NCBI GenBank assembly: GCA_045601045.1
Contig: JAZRZA010000081.1
Location: 1-29,984, forward strand
Origin: UBA1181 sp045601045
GTDB taxonomy: Bacteria; Bacteroidota; Bacteroidia; Bacteroidales; Paludibacteraceae
Direction of reading: 5' to 3'
DNA: 29,984 nt
Part shown: positions 16,788-25,900 of the stretch, in pieces
Layout of the letters: each line of letters begins with the position of its first letter
How positions within the stretch are numbered: the first letter of the stretch is position 1
The notes under the pieces: generated by a model
Told to the model about the DNA's origin: nothing
The model's database searches: none
Seen by the model: the letters and a program-made list of their open reading frames with translations, nothing else
Translations under genes and position numbers: made by a program

Positions 16788-16960
16788 CTAAATCTCTTTG
16801 ATTCTGTCTGGTGTCAGTTTTTCGTAGTCTCCATAGTCATTGGTTAAGGCCTCCAAGACCTTGACAAAATAGTCCCTTGGAGACTTAACTTGTATGCCAT
16901 AAGTGCCTGCAACCCTCGTACGCGTCACGTATTTGGCACATTTTCTTTTCGCTTGCCATA
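16788..16960 (-). pseudogene. Small gene of about 56 codons with an apparent one-base frameshift
   Basis: From ATG 16960 the frame reads MASEKKM... and stops after 24 codons. Removing one A from the AAAA run at codons 6-7 joins MASEKK to a protein-like frame, CAKYVTRTRVAGTYGIQV, then YFVKVLEALTNDYGDYEKLT, ending in PDRIKEI at TAG 16788. The terminator right after that stop supports the longer frame as the original product. An alternative is a 46-residue product from the GTG at 16928. The family is not recognised. It may be a decayed gene, a programmed slip on AAAAGAAAA, or a sequence error. Confidence 0.45.
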
Positions 16961-16983
16961 TTTTCTAAATTTTATGTTCGCGA

Positions 16984-17012
16984 CAAAAATAAGGGGCAAG
17001 TCGAGTTTCAAA
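16984..17012 (-). promoter_or_regulatory. Possible promoter of the small frameshifted gene
   Basis: TATTTTTG (16984-16991) fits the -7 element, and TTTG lies at 17009-17012. The spacing of 17 is shorter than the usual 19-20, so support is moderate. Confidence 0.35.
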
Positions 17013-17060
17013 TTGGATGCTTACAGATAATGTGATGGTTGTTCACCGCCACATGAGGCG

Positions 17061-17097
17061 AAAAGAAAGAGCCGCGTGATTGGAATAGCGCGGCTCT
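17061..17097 (-). terminator. Terminator downstream of the tubulin-like operon
   Basis: AGAGCCGCG (17068-17076) pairs with CGCGGCTCT (17089-17097), 9 bp and GC-rich, followed on the minus strand by TTCTTTTC. It is 217 bases after the metallopeptidase stop, so it may end either that operon or a short separate RNA started at 17159-17166. Confidence 0.75.
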
Positions 17098-17153
17098 CAT
17101 TGTGTTGTTCTTGCTAGTTTCCCTAAGGAATACTGTTATGTTTGTGTTTTGTA
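17068..17153 (-). ncRNA. Possible short RNA between a -7 element and a terminator
   Basis: TATCTTTG on the minus strand (17159-17166) fits TAnnTTTG, and a strong terminator lies about 60-90 bases downstream. The stretch between has no convincing ORF and contains a small TTCC-TTAG-GGAA hairpin. This could be a small RNA or simply the trailer of the upstream operon. The -33 element is poor, so confidence is low. The remaining bases up to 17313 hold nothing I recognise. Confidence 0.25.
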
Positions 17154-17313
17154 CATTGCAAAGATAGGGGAGCCCATTCTCTCGGAATATGATTTATTCT
17201 TTGAATAGTTGCATTTTTTGTGCAAATAGCCCCTTAAAAGTGGAAAGTTTGGTAAAATCAACCAAGTGGATCCTTCCTAAATCTGGCAGTGTGTTTTATC
17301 ATTCAACAACTTC

Positions 17314-18378
17314 TTATGGGTGCGAAGCGGTCGCCATTGAGTCTGCCGCGATGGCGGCCGACTCTTCGTCCATGGCGGTGGAATCGGTACTATCTTCTCC
17401 CCTTAATTCCTTTACCCAAAGGTAGTGGTCCTCTTCCGCAGTGTGGGCGAAGCGGGTGAATAGGCTGTCTTTGGGTGCGTTCATGGCGTTTTGGATGAAG
17501 TCTCTGACAAACTCCTTTCCGTAGTTTTGCTCCAAGAAGAGGAAGAAGGATTCTCCCGCCCAATATTCCGCTAATTCATAGGATGGGAAATCTCCCGTCA
17601 GCAGACACCTCTTTTCGATATAATCGATTCTGTCCGCTTCCGACACTTGTCTCCGGTCATTCCTTTCGCAGCAGTACTCCGCGATACCCTCCGTCTCCCA
17701 ATTGTAGATGTTGAATTGTTTCTCCATATCGATGGAGGAGCGGTGGACGTAGTGGGTCATTTCGTGCAGCAATACTTTGCGGTAGCCGTTGATGTCGGCA
17801 GGGGGCACTTTGAAACAGTCGGGGTGGAGGACAATCGCCTCCGTCTTGCATCCAAACTGTCCGATACTGGTGATGGTGACTCCCAAGGAGTTGGCGATGG
17901 AGGAGCCTCCGATGCGGGTGACGGTTGCCGTGTAATCCTTTCCGCTATTGGTCAAATAGAGCGGTAGTTTTCTGCCGTTCATTTCGTTCGGGTAGTAGTA
18001 GTGGCCCATCACCTCCTCCAATCGGTGGATGTTCTCGTGGGCGCATTTAAGGATTTGCTGCGCATAGCCTTGCCAGATAGCCTCTTTGTCCTTGTGGTAA
18101 TAGACGACGAACAGATCATCCTCCTCTTTGTCCCATTCGCCTTGTTGGGCGCCAAGGTCACTCTCGTTCTCCCAGTCCCAAGGCCCGTTCATGTTGAACA
18201 GGATTCTGGCGTGTTTGCCATCCTGGAACATGCGTTTGAACTGCTCGATCGATTCGTTTGGAATGGATGTGTAACGAACCGCAGGTTTGTTGATACCCGT
18301 ATGGGTGACTTTCCCTACGAGAAGAGCCAAAGCGATGAAAGTGAGCAATATGCTACTTATGGTGACGTATTTCTTCAT
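17314..18378 (-). CDS. Membrane-anchored HExxH metallopeptidase-like protein
   Basis: The 354-residue protein has an N-terminal hydrophobic segment (residues 6-22) serving as signal peptide or anchor, so the rest should be periplasmic. HEMTHYVHR at 205-213 is a zinc-binding HExxH motif. NWETEGIAEYC at 226-236 supplies the likely third ligand (E230 or E234), the pattern of gluzincin-type peptidases. Residues 139-186 (LPLYLT..., AIVLHPDCF) form the strand region that normally precedes the motif. The C-terminus is Ala/Ser/Asp-rich and probably disordered. The ATG overlaps the stop of the transglutaminase-like gene (ATGA). It is last in the tubulin-like operon; the substrate is unknown, and a partner protein or envelope component is a natural guess. 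Confidence 0.85.
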   Translation of the reverse strand: MKKYVTISSILLTFIALALLVGKVTHTGINKPAVRYTSIPNESIEQFKRMFQDGKHARILFNMNGPWDWENESDLGAQQGEWDKEEDDLFVVYYHKDKEAIWQGYAQQILKCAHENIHRLEEVMGHYYYPNEMNGRKLPLYLTNSGKDYTATVTRIGGSSIANSLGVTITSIGQFGCKTEAIVLHPDCFKVPPADINGYRKVLLHEMTHYVHRSSIDMEKQFNIYNWETEGIAEYCCERNDRRQVSEADRIDYIEKRCLLTGDFPSYELAEYWAGESFFLFLEQNYGKEFVRDFIQNAMNAPKDSLFTRFAHTAEEDHYLWVKELRGEDSTDSTAMDEESAAIAADSMATASHP

Positions 18379-20258
18379 ATAGTGAATTCTTCTTCTAGGG
18401 TTGTGTGGGATTCCTTCTTACGAGGCATCTCTATCTTCATGTCGAAATCATCTTCGTGGAGATCGGCGGGGATTTGACCGATTTTGAATCCGTCGCCGGA
18501 GGTCTCGCAGTAGAGATAGGTACGATTGTTGAAAGAGATGATTTTGTTGGATGCGCTACCGTTGTCATAAAGCATTTCGGTCCAACTTCCCGATTTGATC
18601 CTAACGGCTATTCCGGCGTGTTGCTTCATGGTGGAGGCCACGAAGAGCGTGTCATATCCCTGCTCGCGAAGAAGCAGTGCGGCCAATAAGGCCTTGCAAC
18701 CGTAATCTCCCTCTTGGTCGAAGAGGGTTTCGTCTGGCAGACGGAGGTAGTGGGGCTCGAATTGGATGCTTTTACTCTCCTTGGTGAGCCTGAATTCGAT
18801 GTTCGGCTCTTGTACGAAGTCGAGGGTGAACTGCAGTTGGTCGATCTCGCTTATTCGCTCTTGCCGGCAGAGGCTGACGATGTATTTGGCGATGTAGGAG
18901 ACACGCTCAATGTGTCGTCTGTCTGCGGTGGCGATCTGGATCATATTGCTGATCAACTCCTGGTTCACCAATTCTCTCTTGTTTGGTTTGGACGTGTTGG
19001 CGTAAAAAGGATTCTCCTCCCGTAGCAAGGTCATGTAGTCTGTGTCGAAATTGACCGTGAGCACGCCTTGCAGCTTTGTTCCGCATGTAGGGTCCAGATT
19101 CCAAGTGAAATGTTTGGGCATCTCACCCATTGGAGGGGTCGTGTTGGCGAAGTCCTCCGCCTCCTCATCCTCGTAATCCTCCTCCTCTTGGTAAGAGGAT
19201 ATGATCTTCCACGGCTTGTAGTTGCTCTTGATGTTGCCGTTCTGGCGGAATCCGATTAAAATCGCCACCAAAGGAGGCACGAAGTCGAAAATCTGCAGGT
19301 ATATCGCGACCACTATTCCCAAGATAGAGATGATCTTGATAGAGGTGTCATATTTTTTCAAACCTACCCCTTTGTTGATCATACCCAACTGAGGTTGGAT
19401 GCTGTGTCCCTCCTCGATCGAGTAGATTTTGTACTTGAACAACCCCCATTTGATTAGATAAAATGGTACGATGGCGAGCATTAATTTGACGAGGTTGTTG
19501 CCGACCAACTCTACCTTGAAGATGGTGGAGCATACCCATAGGATGATGAGGTAGAGCAGCGTGAAGAGTAGCGATGCGCTGAGATAAACATCGTCGTCGC
19601 TGTAACTGTTTTCTTGGTAATAACTATCCTCTTTCTCCTTTTTGGCATATAATCCATAGAAAAGCGCGAAGGCGCAGGCTTTCGCCTCTGAGGAGATGTT
19701 GCCGAAACGGGAGAAGGCTATTCCATCCAAATAACATCTTGCCACCTCTTTTTGGGGTGCGGTCTCTTTGTTGACGGGCTTCCCTAAATAACAGGCCAAC
19801 GTGCTTTTTAACCACAACTCGCTCCATTTGCGTTCGCCGTGGGTGGTGGGAACGTCTGGCTGGGAGGGTTTGGCGGTGTATCCGATGAGTACGGGCTCCT
19901 CCTTGGTGGTGAATTGTCGATAGATATATCCCTCTGCGGTGACATATCCCTTCATACGGTAATCGGTGAGATTATCGTCGTCGTCCACCTCTCCGTGGAG
20001 AATCCGTATGATGGCGGCATCCTTTTTGTCGTGAAAAGCGGTCCTCGCGATGGGCTTGTCCGTTTCGTTGCCGTACAGACGAATCTCTCCGGCGGTATGT
20101 TCGTCCTCATACTCCAGATGACCTATCCTTCTTTGGGGCTTGCCTGGTTTTCCTAGGTGGATCAAAGTCTTGGGACTGAATCCTGTCGCTAGGATGTACA
20201 TTGCGATTACACCCAAAATGATTAGGATAATGTATAATATTTTCATCTCCTGAAACAT
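18375..20258 (-). CDS. Membrane protein with C-terminal transglutaminase-like domain
   Basis: Counted from ATG 20258 the protein has 627 residues: a membrane segment at 6-25, a 200-residue polar domain, segments at about 225-247 and 254-273, a long hydrophobic stretch at 306-337, then an acidic linker (EEEDYEDEEAED) and a C-terminal domain. There, GDYGCKALLAALLLREQGYD (Cys521) and KQHAGIAV (His547), followed by an acidic residue in LYDNGS, match the Cys-His-Asp core of transglutaminase-like cysteine peptidases. Its side of the membrane depends on whether 306-337 is one or two segments; with one, it is cytoplasmic. A TTG at 20267 overlaps the previous TGA (TTGA) and could be the start; ATG 20246 is a third option. 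The ORF is coupled to both neighbours. Confidence 0.8.
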   Translation of the reverse strand: MFQEMKILYIILIILGVIAMYILATGFSPKTLIHLGKPGKPQRRIGHLEYEDEHTAGEIRLYGNETDKPIARTAFHDKKDAAIIRILHGEVDDDDNLTDYRMKGYVTAEGYIYRQFTTKEEPVLIGYTAKPSQPDVPTTHGERKWSELWLKSTLACYLGKPVNKETAPQKEVARCYLDGIAFSRFGNISSEAKACAFALFYGLYAKKEKEDSYYQENSYSDDDVYLSASLLFTLLYLIILWVCSTIFKVELVGNNLVKLMLAIVPFYLIKWGLFKYKIYSIEEGHSIQPQLGMINKGVGLKKYDTSIKIISILGIVVAIYLQIFDFVPPLVAILIGFRQNGNIKSNYKPWKIISSYQEEEDYEDEEAEDFANTTPPMGEMPKHFTWNLDPTCGTKLQGVLTVNFDTDYMTLLREENPFYANTSKPNKRELVNQELISNMIQIATADRRHIERVSYIAKYIVSLCRQERISEIDQLQFTLDFVQEPNIEFRLTKESKSIQFEPHYLRLPDETLFDQEGDYGCKALLAALLLREQGYDTLFVASTMKQHAGIAVRIKSGSWTEMLYDNGSASNKIISFNNRTYLYCETSGDGFKIGQIPADLHEDDFDMKIEMPRKKESHTTLEEEFTI

Positions 20259-20263
20259 GCGCT

Positions 20264-22975
20264 TCAATCTTTAGTGTTAAGTCTGTTTCTGTAAATGTCA
20301 CGCTCTCTTCTCGCCTCATTGAAGAGGGTGGCGTCGAAGAGTTTAAGCCACTCTTTGGAATTATCCTCCTTGCACATAGCCCAAAGGATAAATGAGGAAG
20401 GCTCATTAGTGAGATGGCCTTGCTCCTCCTTGTTCACGCGTTTGTTCATTACCTCGGGATCGAAATCTTCGGTTGGCAGTATGCGGTTCAACGCGATGTT
20501 GTCGAAAGTTCTCCATCGGGTGATGAAAAGATACTTCTCGAACAGATCTTTATGCTCGTCGAATTGGTACTGCGTCGTATTCTTTGGTAAGAAAGGTTCC
20601 AGCATCGGAAGGATGAGGTGAAGGTTGCTCTTCACGTCTGCCAATTCCAAGTCGGCGGAACAGGTGAGCTCTCCGTTGGTGGCCGCATATTGGATGGCGG
20701 GTTCCAACAGATTCCATTTGTCGTGTTTGCTGGCGAAGAATCTTAACTTCTCTCCAATGGTTGGATTCCTTCTTGGAAGGGTGTCATTTTGTACGTTCTC
20801 CGACAGGTGTGCCCTGAAATCCGCCTTCGTTTTGTCCCAATACTTCGCAAAAGCCTCCTCTTTCTCTTGTCGGGTGATGAATACGTTGTACCCCAATGTC
20901 TCGTCAAACCGGCGTTCCCCTTTCTGTGGGATCTTCACCTGGTCGAACAATTCCATCATGGTCTGTTTATAATGGTGGATGAGGATGCAATTGTCCTCCT
21001 CGTCCAATTGGTTGATCTTCGTAGGTACCCGATTGACGTAAATCTCTTCGCATTCGTCCTTTTCTCCTGGGATCAATTGTTTCTGACAGAAACTTCCGTC
21101 TATGATGGGTTGGTTGAATTGGGTGACGGGGAATTCCATTTTCGCAAAAATATCATCGTGATTCATTGGGTGAATCTCCGCGTCTATCAACTTGCATCGC
21201 TTGATGTATTCGTCCGTAAGCGCCATGAAATTGTCGTAGAGATAATTCATCTCATTTTGGATACGGTTGGTGATTCTCGCGTATGCGTCATGCAAGAAGT
21301 AGGCGGTTAACTTCCGCTCCTTGATTTTTCTACGGTGTTTGTAAACAGCCAGTTCTATGAGTTGTTCCAGGATAGGTATCATGAATGTGATGGCGCCGAT
21401 GATTCCCGCCCATTCTTTGAGATGAGGGTACTTGGTCATAAGGAGAGGAATGAAACCCAATGCCCCCACCACACCCATGCAAAAGGCGCGTGAGATACGT
21501 CCCGCGAAGGTGGACTCCTGTTTGAGTGTATTGCGGAAATCCGCCAAGGCGGACTCTTTCATCTCTTGGCAATGACGCGGTGTCTTGCTGCTGCTGTCCG
21601 CCAGGTAGGCGTCATGGTAATTATCGAAGTCGTCGCTCATGTTGTGGGGAACGCTCTCTTTGGCGAGTTGCGACCATATTTCGCCCTCAATCTGCTGTTT
21701 CGCTTGTGTCTTTAGTTTGCCGATTTTGATTTTCAGACTTTTGAGATTCTCTGCGATTTGGGGGAGAATGCCTGTGCGGGCATTCCCTTTGAGTATCTGT
21801 TTCTCTATCGCCGCTGGCATGATCATCTCCTCCAAGTTGCGTTCCATGCGTTTCCTGGTAGCGGTGATTTTCAGCAAGGTGCTCTCGGATTCGTTGGCGA
21901 TTATCTCCAATTGCTTCAGCCGAAGGTTGGCTGGGTAGTATTTGAGGTAGCGGTCAAAATAGAGCCGTTTCAACTTCCTGTTCAGCGGTTGTCCGATCGG
22001 GTGAGGGAAAGGTGCCTCCAATTTTGCCCTGTTGAGGTCAAAATGGATGGTGGCGAAATCTTCGATGAGTTGGTGGGGATCGATGATTTTGAAATCGATG
22101 AACTCCTCCCATTGGATCTCCTCCTCCCGCTCTCCTCTTGCCTTGAATTGTCCGATGATGGCGTTGCATACGTCGCGGTTGTCGATCAAATCTTGCACCT
22201 CCGTGTCAAAGAAGAGTGACGAGACACCCAACGAGAAGTAGAATCGTTCGTCCGAACTACCTCCGTTGATCAAAGGATGCACCTTGTCGCATGCGTAATA
22301 AAGGTGGATCAAGCATTGGGTGAGATATTCCGCCACTCCTGCCTCGTCCAATTGTGGATAGAAGTTCTCTGTTCTGTTTTGAACATCTTGGTAGAAGAAG
22401 ATTCTATCATAACCTCTGACGGCTGTGATATCATGTTGTATACCTATCTCCTTGAGCGTCAATAAAATCCGTTGTCTCGTGTGTGCGTCAAGGTTGTTGG
22501 CGTCAGAGGGAAGGTAAGGCATTCCGACAATGGACATACCTTGGTGGATGTGGTTGGGAAGTATTCTCTCCTTCTCCTTTTGCAGCATGACTGCCATGGA
22601 GGGGAAAACCTGTTGGCTGAATGGCTCGGTCACATCCGCTATGATACATACGTTGAGGGTTGCGGAGGAGTCAACGTTGGCGTGTCGCAACATTTTGACA
22701 AAATTTTGTCCCTCTTCCACCACCTTCTCCTGAAAGCGATAGACCGCGCCGGCCATCTCCACGCTGTTTTTCGGATCTGCTCCTTCAAACGTGTTGTCGA
22801 TGATACTGTAGTACCACTGTTTTTTACGTACGTAGACACCCTCTGGATCGTTGCCGTCAAGAAAACTTCGTAGTTCGTTTTGCTTGACAACACCGTTCAG
22901 TGATCCAATCAACTCTCCGAATCTGGAGCGTCGTTTGGACGGGTGGGTAATGTCTATGATCCAAAGAGGAAGCAT
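20264..22975 (-). CDS. Large protein of unknown family with two central membrane segments
   Basis: The 903-residue protein matches no family I know. Residues 1-230 look alpha/beta (MLPLWIIDITHPS, LNVCIIADVTEPFS, GMSIVGMPYLPSD), with spacing reminiscent of a nucleotide-binding or tubulin-partner fold, but no P-loop is seen. Residues 350-440 are charged and helical, probably coiled coil. Two hydrophobic segments at about 497-514 and 522-545, with a short KYPHLKEW turn, make a hairpin in the membrane. Basic residues on both flanks (RISRAF, YKHRRKIKERK) put both long arms in the cytoplasm. The C-terminal 350 residues are mostly helical. It starts 14 bases after the tubulin-like gene. A membrane receptor for the tubulin-like protein is a reasonable but unproven role. 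Confidence 0.8.
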   Translation of the reverse strand: MLPLWIIDITHPSKRRSRFGELIGSLNGVVKQNELRSFLDGNDPEGVYVRKKQWYYSIIDNTFEGADPKNSVEMAGAVYRFQEKVVEEGQNFVKMLRHANVDSSATLNVCIIADVTEPFSQQVFPSMAVMLQKEKERILPNHIHQGMSIVGMPYLPSDANNLDAHTRQRILLTLKEIGIQHDITAVRGYDRIFFYQDVQNRTENFYPQLDEAGVAEYLTQCLIHLYYACDKVHPLINGGSSDERFYFSLGVSSLFFDTEVQDLIDNRDVCNAIIGQFKARGEREEEIQWEEFIDFKIIDPHQLIEDFATIHFDLNRAKLEAPFPHPIGQPLNRKLKRLYFDRYLKYYPANLRLKQLEIIANESESTLLKITATRKRMERNLEEMIMPAAIEKQILKGNARTGILPQIAENLKSLKIKIGKLKTQAKQQIEGEIWSQLAKESVPHNMSDDFDNYHDAYLADSSSKTPRHCQEMKESALADFRNTLKQESTFAGRISRAFCMGVVGALGFIPLLMTKYPHLKEWAGIIGAITFMIPILEQLIELAVYKHRRKIKERKLTAYFLHDAYARITNRIQNEMNYLYDNFMALTDEYIKRCKLIDAEIHPMNHDDIFAKMEFPVTQFNQPIIDGSFCQKQLIPGEKDECEEIYVNRVPTKINQLDEEDNCILIHHYKQTMMELFDQVKIPQKGERRFDETLGYNVFITRQEKEEAFAKYWDKTKADFRAHLSENVQNDTLPRRNPTIGEKLRFFASKHDKWNLLEPAIQYAATNGELTCSADLELADVKSNLHLILPMLEPFLPKNTTQYQFDEHKDLFEKYLFITRWRTFDNIALNRILPTEDFDPEVMNKRVNKEEQGHLTNEPSSFILWAMCKEDNSKEWLKLFDATLFNEARRERDIYRNRLNTKD

Positions 22976-22989
22976 AATTGCCGAGCGTT

Positions 22990-25900
22990 TTATCCGATGA
23001 ATTTATGTACTGTATCCAAATCGTTCCTGACAATATTGAAGAAGATGCTGTAAAGGCGCTTCTCCTCCTCTGTTGGACTTTGTTGCTTCAATGCGGTCAG
23101 CTTCTGAAGCAATGATTTTTTGCAGCTTTCGTAGTTCTTCTTGAAGATCTCCTCTCCGTCGTACCTGATGGCGTTTCCTTCGCTATCCACAACTACATCG
23201 CCATTCTCGTTCATTGCTATTTTATTCAGTTTCAATACGTTGAGAATGATATTGTTCAATGTCTCACCATAGCGGTGGTTGTAGTACAATTCGAAGTATT
23301 GGTCAAAACGTTTGTCGAATGTGATGCCGCTGATCTCGTCGAATAGCTTGCGTCCGTTTTCGATTTTGGTGATGCAAAGGAAACCGTCTCTTACGGAAAC
23401 GGATTCTGGACGGGCGATCTCGAAATAGGTGTTTTTGCCCTCCGGAACCAAATACATGGAGCTCTCGTAAGACTCTGGGTCGTATTCGTCCTTGTAGAAT
23501 AGCGGTTTTAAGTATTGCTCGAACTCCTTCAACATCAACATTTTCGCGAAAGTGACATGTTGTGGCAAAATCTCGTCTGGCAAATTGTCAAGCGTGATCT
23601 TCTCCAAGAATTGGGCGAAATCGTGGTGGAAATGGTACTTCTCTCTGAACGAGGCTTTGTTGTAAACCATCTCCAAGCTATCGTATATTCTGTAATCTTG
23701 GAAAGACAATCCATATTTGGATTTGAGCACGAGAGCGGAGTTCACATCGCTGTTTGCGACAAATCTGTGACGGGTGTTGCCCTCTTCGTAACACAACATC
23801 TCTTTGGCCAAATCTCTGTCTGGTGCGACGAACACGAGGTGTTCCTCCTTCTTGGTCACCTCGATGCGGTTGGTGTTGTAGCTGAAGAAGAGGGATGGGT
23901 TCAAACTTCTTCTCACCTCGTCCTTCTGCTCGTTAGGGAGGTCGTTAAAGAAGTGGGAAACCTTTTTGAGGTGCCAGTTCTCTTGGATTTTAGAGTTCTC
24001 GCGAACCAACTTCTCCAATCTCTTTTGCGCGAGGGCGATGAAGTCCTCTATGATAGAGATAGGTTTTCTGTCGTCTAATTTAGGGTTGGCGAAGATTCTG
24101 CACTCCTCCACATTCTTATCAGGGGCGTTGCCCTCGATTTTCTCCGTGAAGATATATTGTCTAGCGTTCAAACTATCTCTGGTGGCGTCGTCATGCGCAT
24201 TGTAAATGCCTTCCAATAGGATGTCGGTCAACGACTTTCTGATAGGGGTCTCCTCCTTGTCCTCGTTCGCTTGTACAATGTAGCGGTAACATTTGCTGAA
24301 GAAGTTGTTGGACTTCCATCCGTTGGCGTCGCAGATCTCCTTCAACATTGGCAAGTAAACGGTTGTGACGTCCAATGCGGTGTTGCCGAATTCTGTGAAG
24401 AGCTTGTCGTAGTGTTTGACGGCGGCCTCATTCATTTCAGAGGCTTCATCCTTCAACATGATCAGATGATTCTTCAATTTAGACAACTCGTCGGTCTTTT
24501 CGTTGTTGCAGAAGTCGCGAAGCAAATCGTGTTTCCACTCCTCGATGGCGTTTTGGGTGGCTTGGGTAGCGTACTCCTCCAGTGCGTTACGGTAGTTCTG
24601 CAAATCGGAGGAGTTAGAAGATACTGTCTTCTCCAACAAAGTACGCTTCTGCGCCGCCATGTATAGCGTTTGAAGTGCTTCATGCTTATCTTCGAGCTCT
24701 TCTTTGATACGTTGTCTTTTCGCCTCCAGCATGTCGTAGTTCTCCTTCGCGTACAATCTGATGGCGTCGATGGCGTTGATGGTGAATATGAGACCCTTCT
24801 CTTTGATCCAATTCTCGGCTTGTCTCCAGACCTCGTTGAAGATACGCTCCTTGTTCTTCTCTCTCTTTTCTGGGGCGAGCGTCTCTGCTTTGATGCCTTG
24901 GGTCATGGTGTCGATAGCATCGTCCACATTCTCTAAATTCAATTGGGAAGGCAACTCCTCTTTACCGGCTATGTATTCGGCGGAGATTTCATCGTCGATG
25001 AAGGTGTTCAACTTCTCTCTGAATGGGTGGGCGATAGATTCGCCATTGTTTTCATCCAATTGCTTGAACATCGTCTTGTAGAGCTGTTCGATCTTGCTAT
25101 CAGGAATTTGATTCTCCTTATCATCCGCATTGAGCAACCAGGAACGCAGGATATCACGTTCGAAACGTGCGCGGAAATAGCTGTCGAATTGGGCGGTAGG
25201 CTTGTGCAGTTGCACGTAACCCATAGGGACGAGGAAGTTCTCGTGGTCACGCTCCATGATGTCGTTCATGTAGTTGTCGATGTCGGAACGGAAAGCGTTT
25301 CCGCCTGCGCCTGCATGAAGGATATAGAGCATCTCGGCGGTGTTGCGGTACATCACATTGGTGCTTCCAAGAGAGGTCCCCTTATCTGTTTGGATATCAA
25401 TAGGAATCAAATAGTAGAAAGGACAATATCTCCTTTTGCTGTTGATCAAGTTGTAGTCGTTGATGAAGGCCATACGGTGCATCACGGTGTTTTGGGTAGG
25501 GGAGAGGCTCATCTCCTTGAAGGAACCTACCTCCTTGAATACGGCGTATGCGTTGAGGGCGTATTTGTCCTCGGAGGCGTTGCAGTCGATGTAGATTTTA
25601 GGCATATACATCGTTAAGATCAATTGAGGATCTCCGTCGCCCACCACCTGTTTGTGTACCTGATTGATGTGGTACAATACATCGTTGACGATTCCGCTTC
25701 CGGTTCCACCATTGGTGCTGCAAACCACCCAATAGAAGATGGTACAGCTTGCTCCGCCCACATTCTTCACATCGTTGAGGGATGAGATGGCGGCCTGTAG
25801 CTTGGTTTGGAAGTCGGTAAGGGAGTGCGCGAACGCGATTCTCGACTTGATACGGAAGGCGCCAGCTCCGAACGAGAGAGGCTGGTCAGGCATCTTCACG

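Noticed and set aside
17189..17425. 78-residue plus-strand ORF
   Set aside because: Its second half is the shadow of the metallopeptidase C-terminus and it has no promoter or family similarity.
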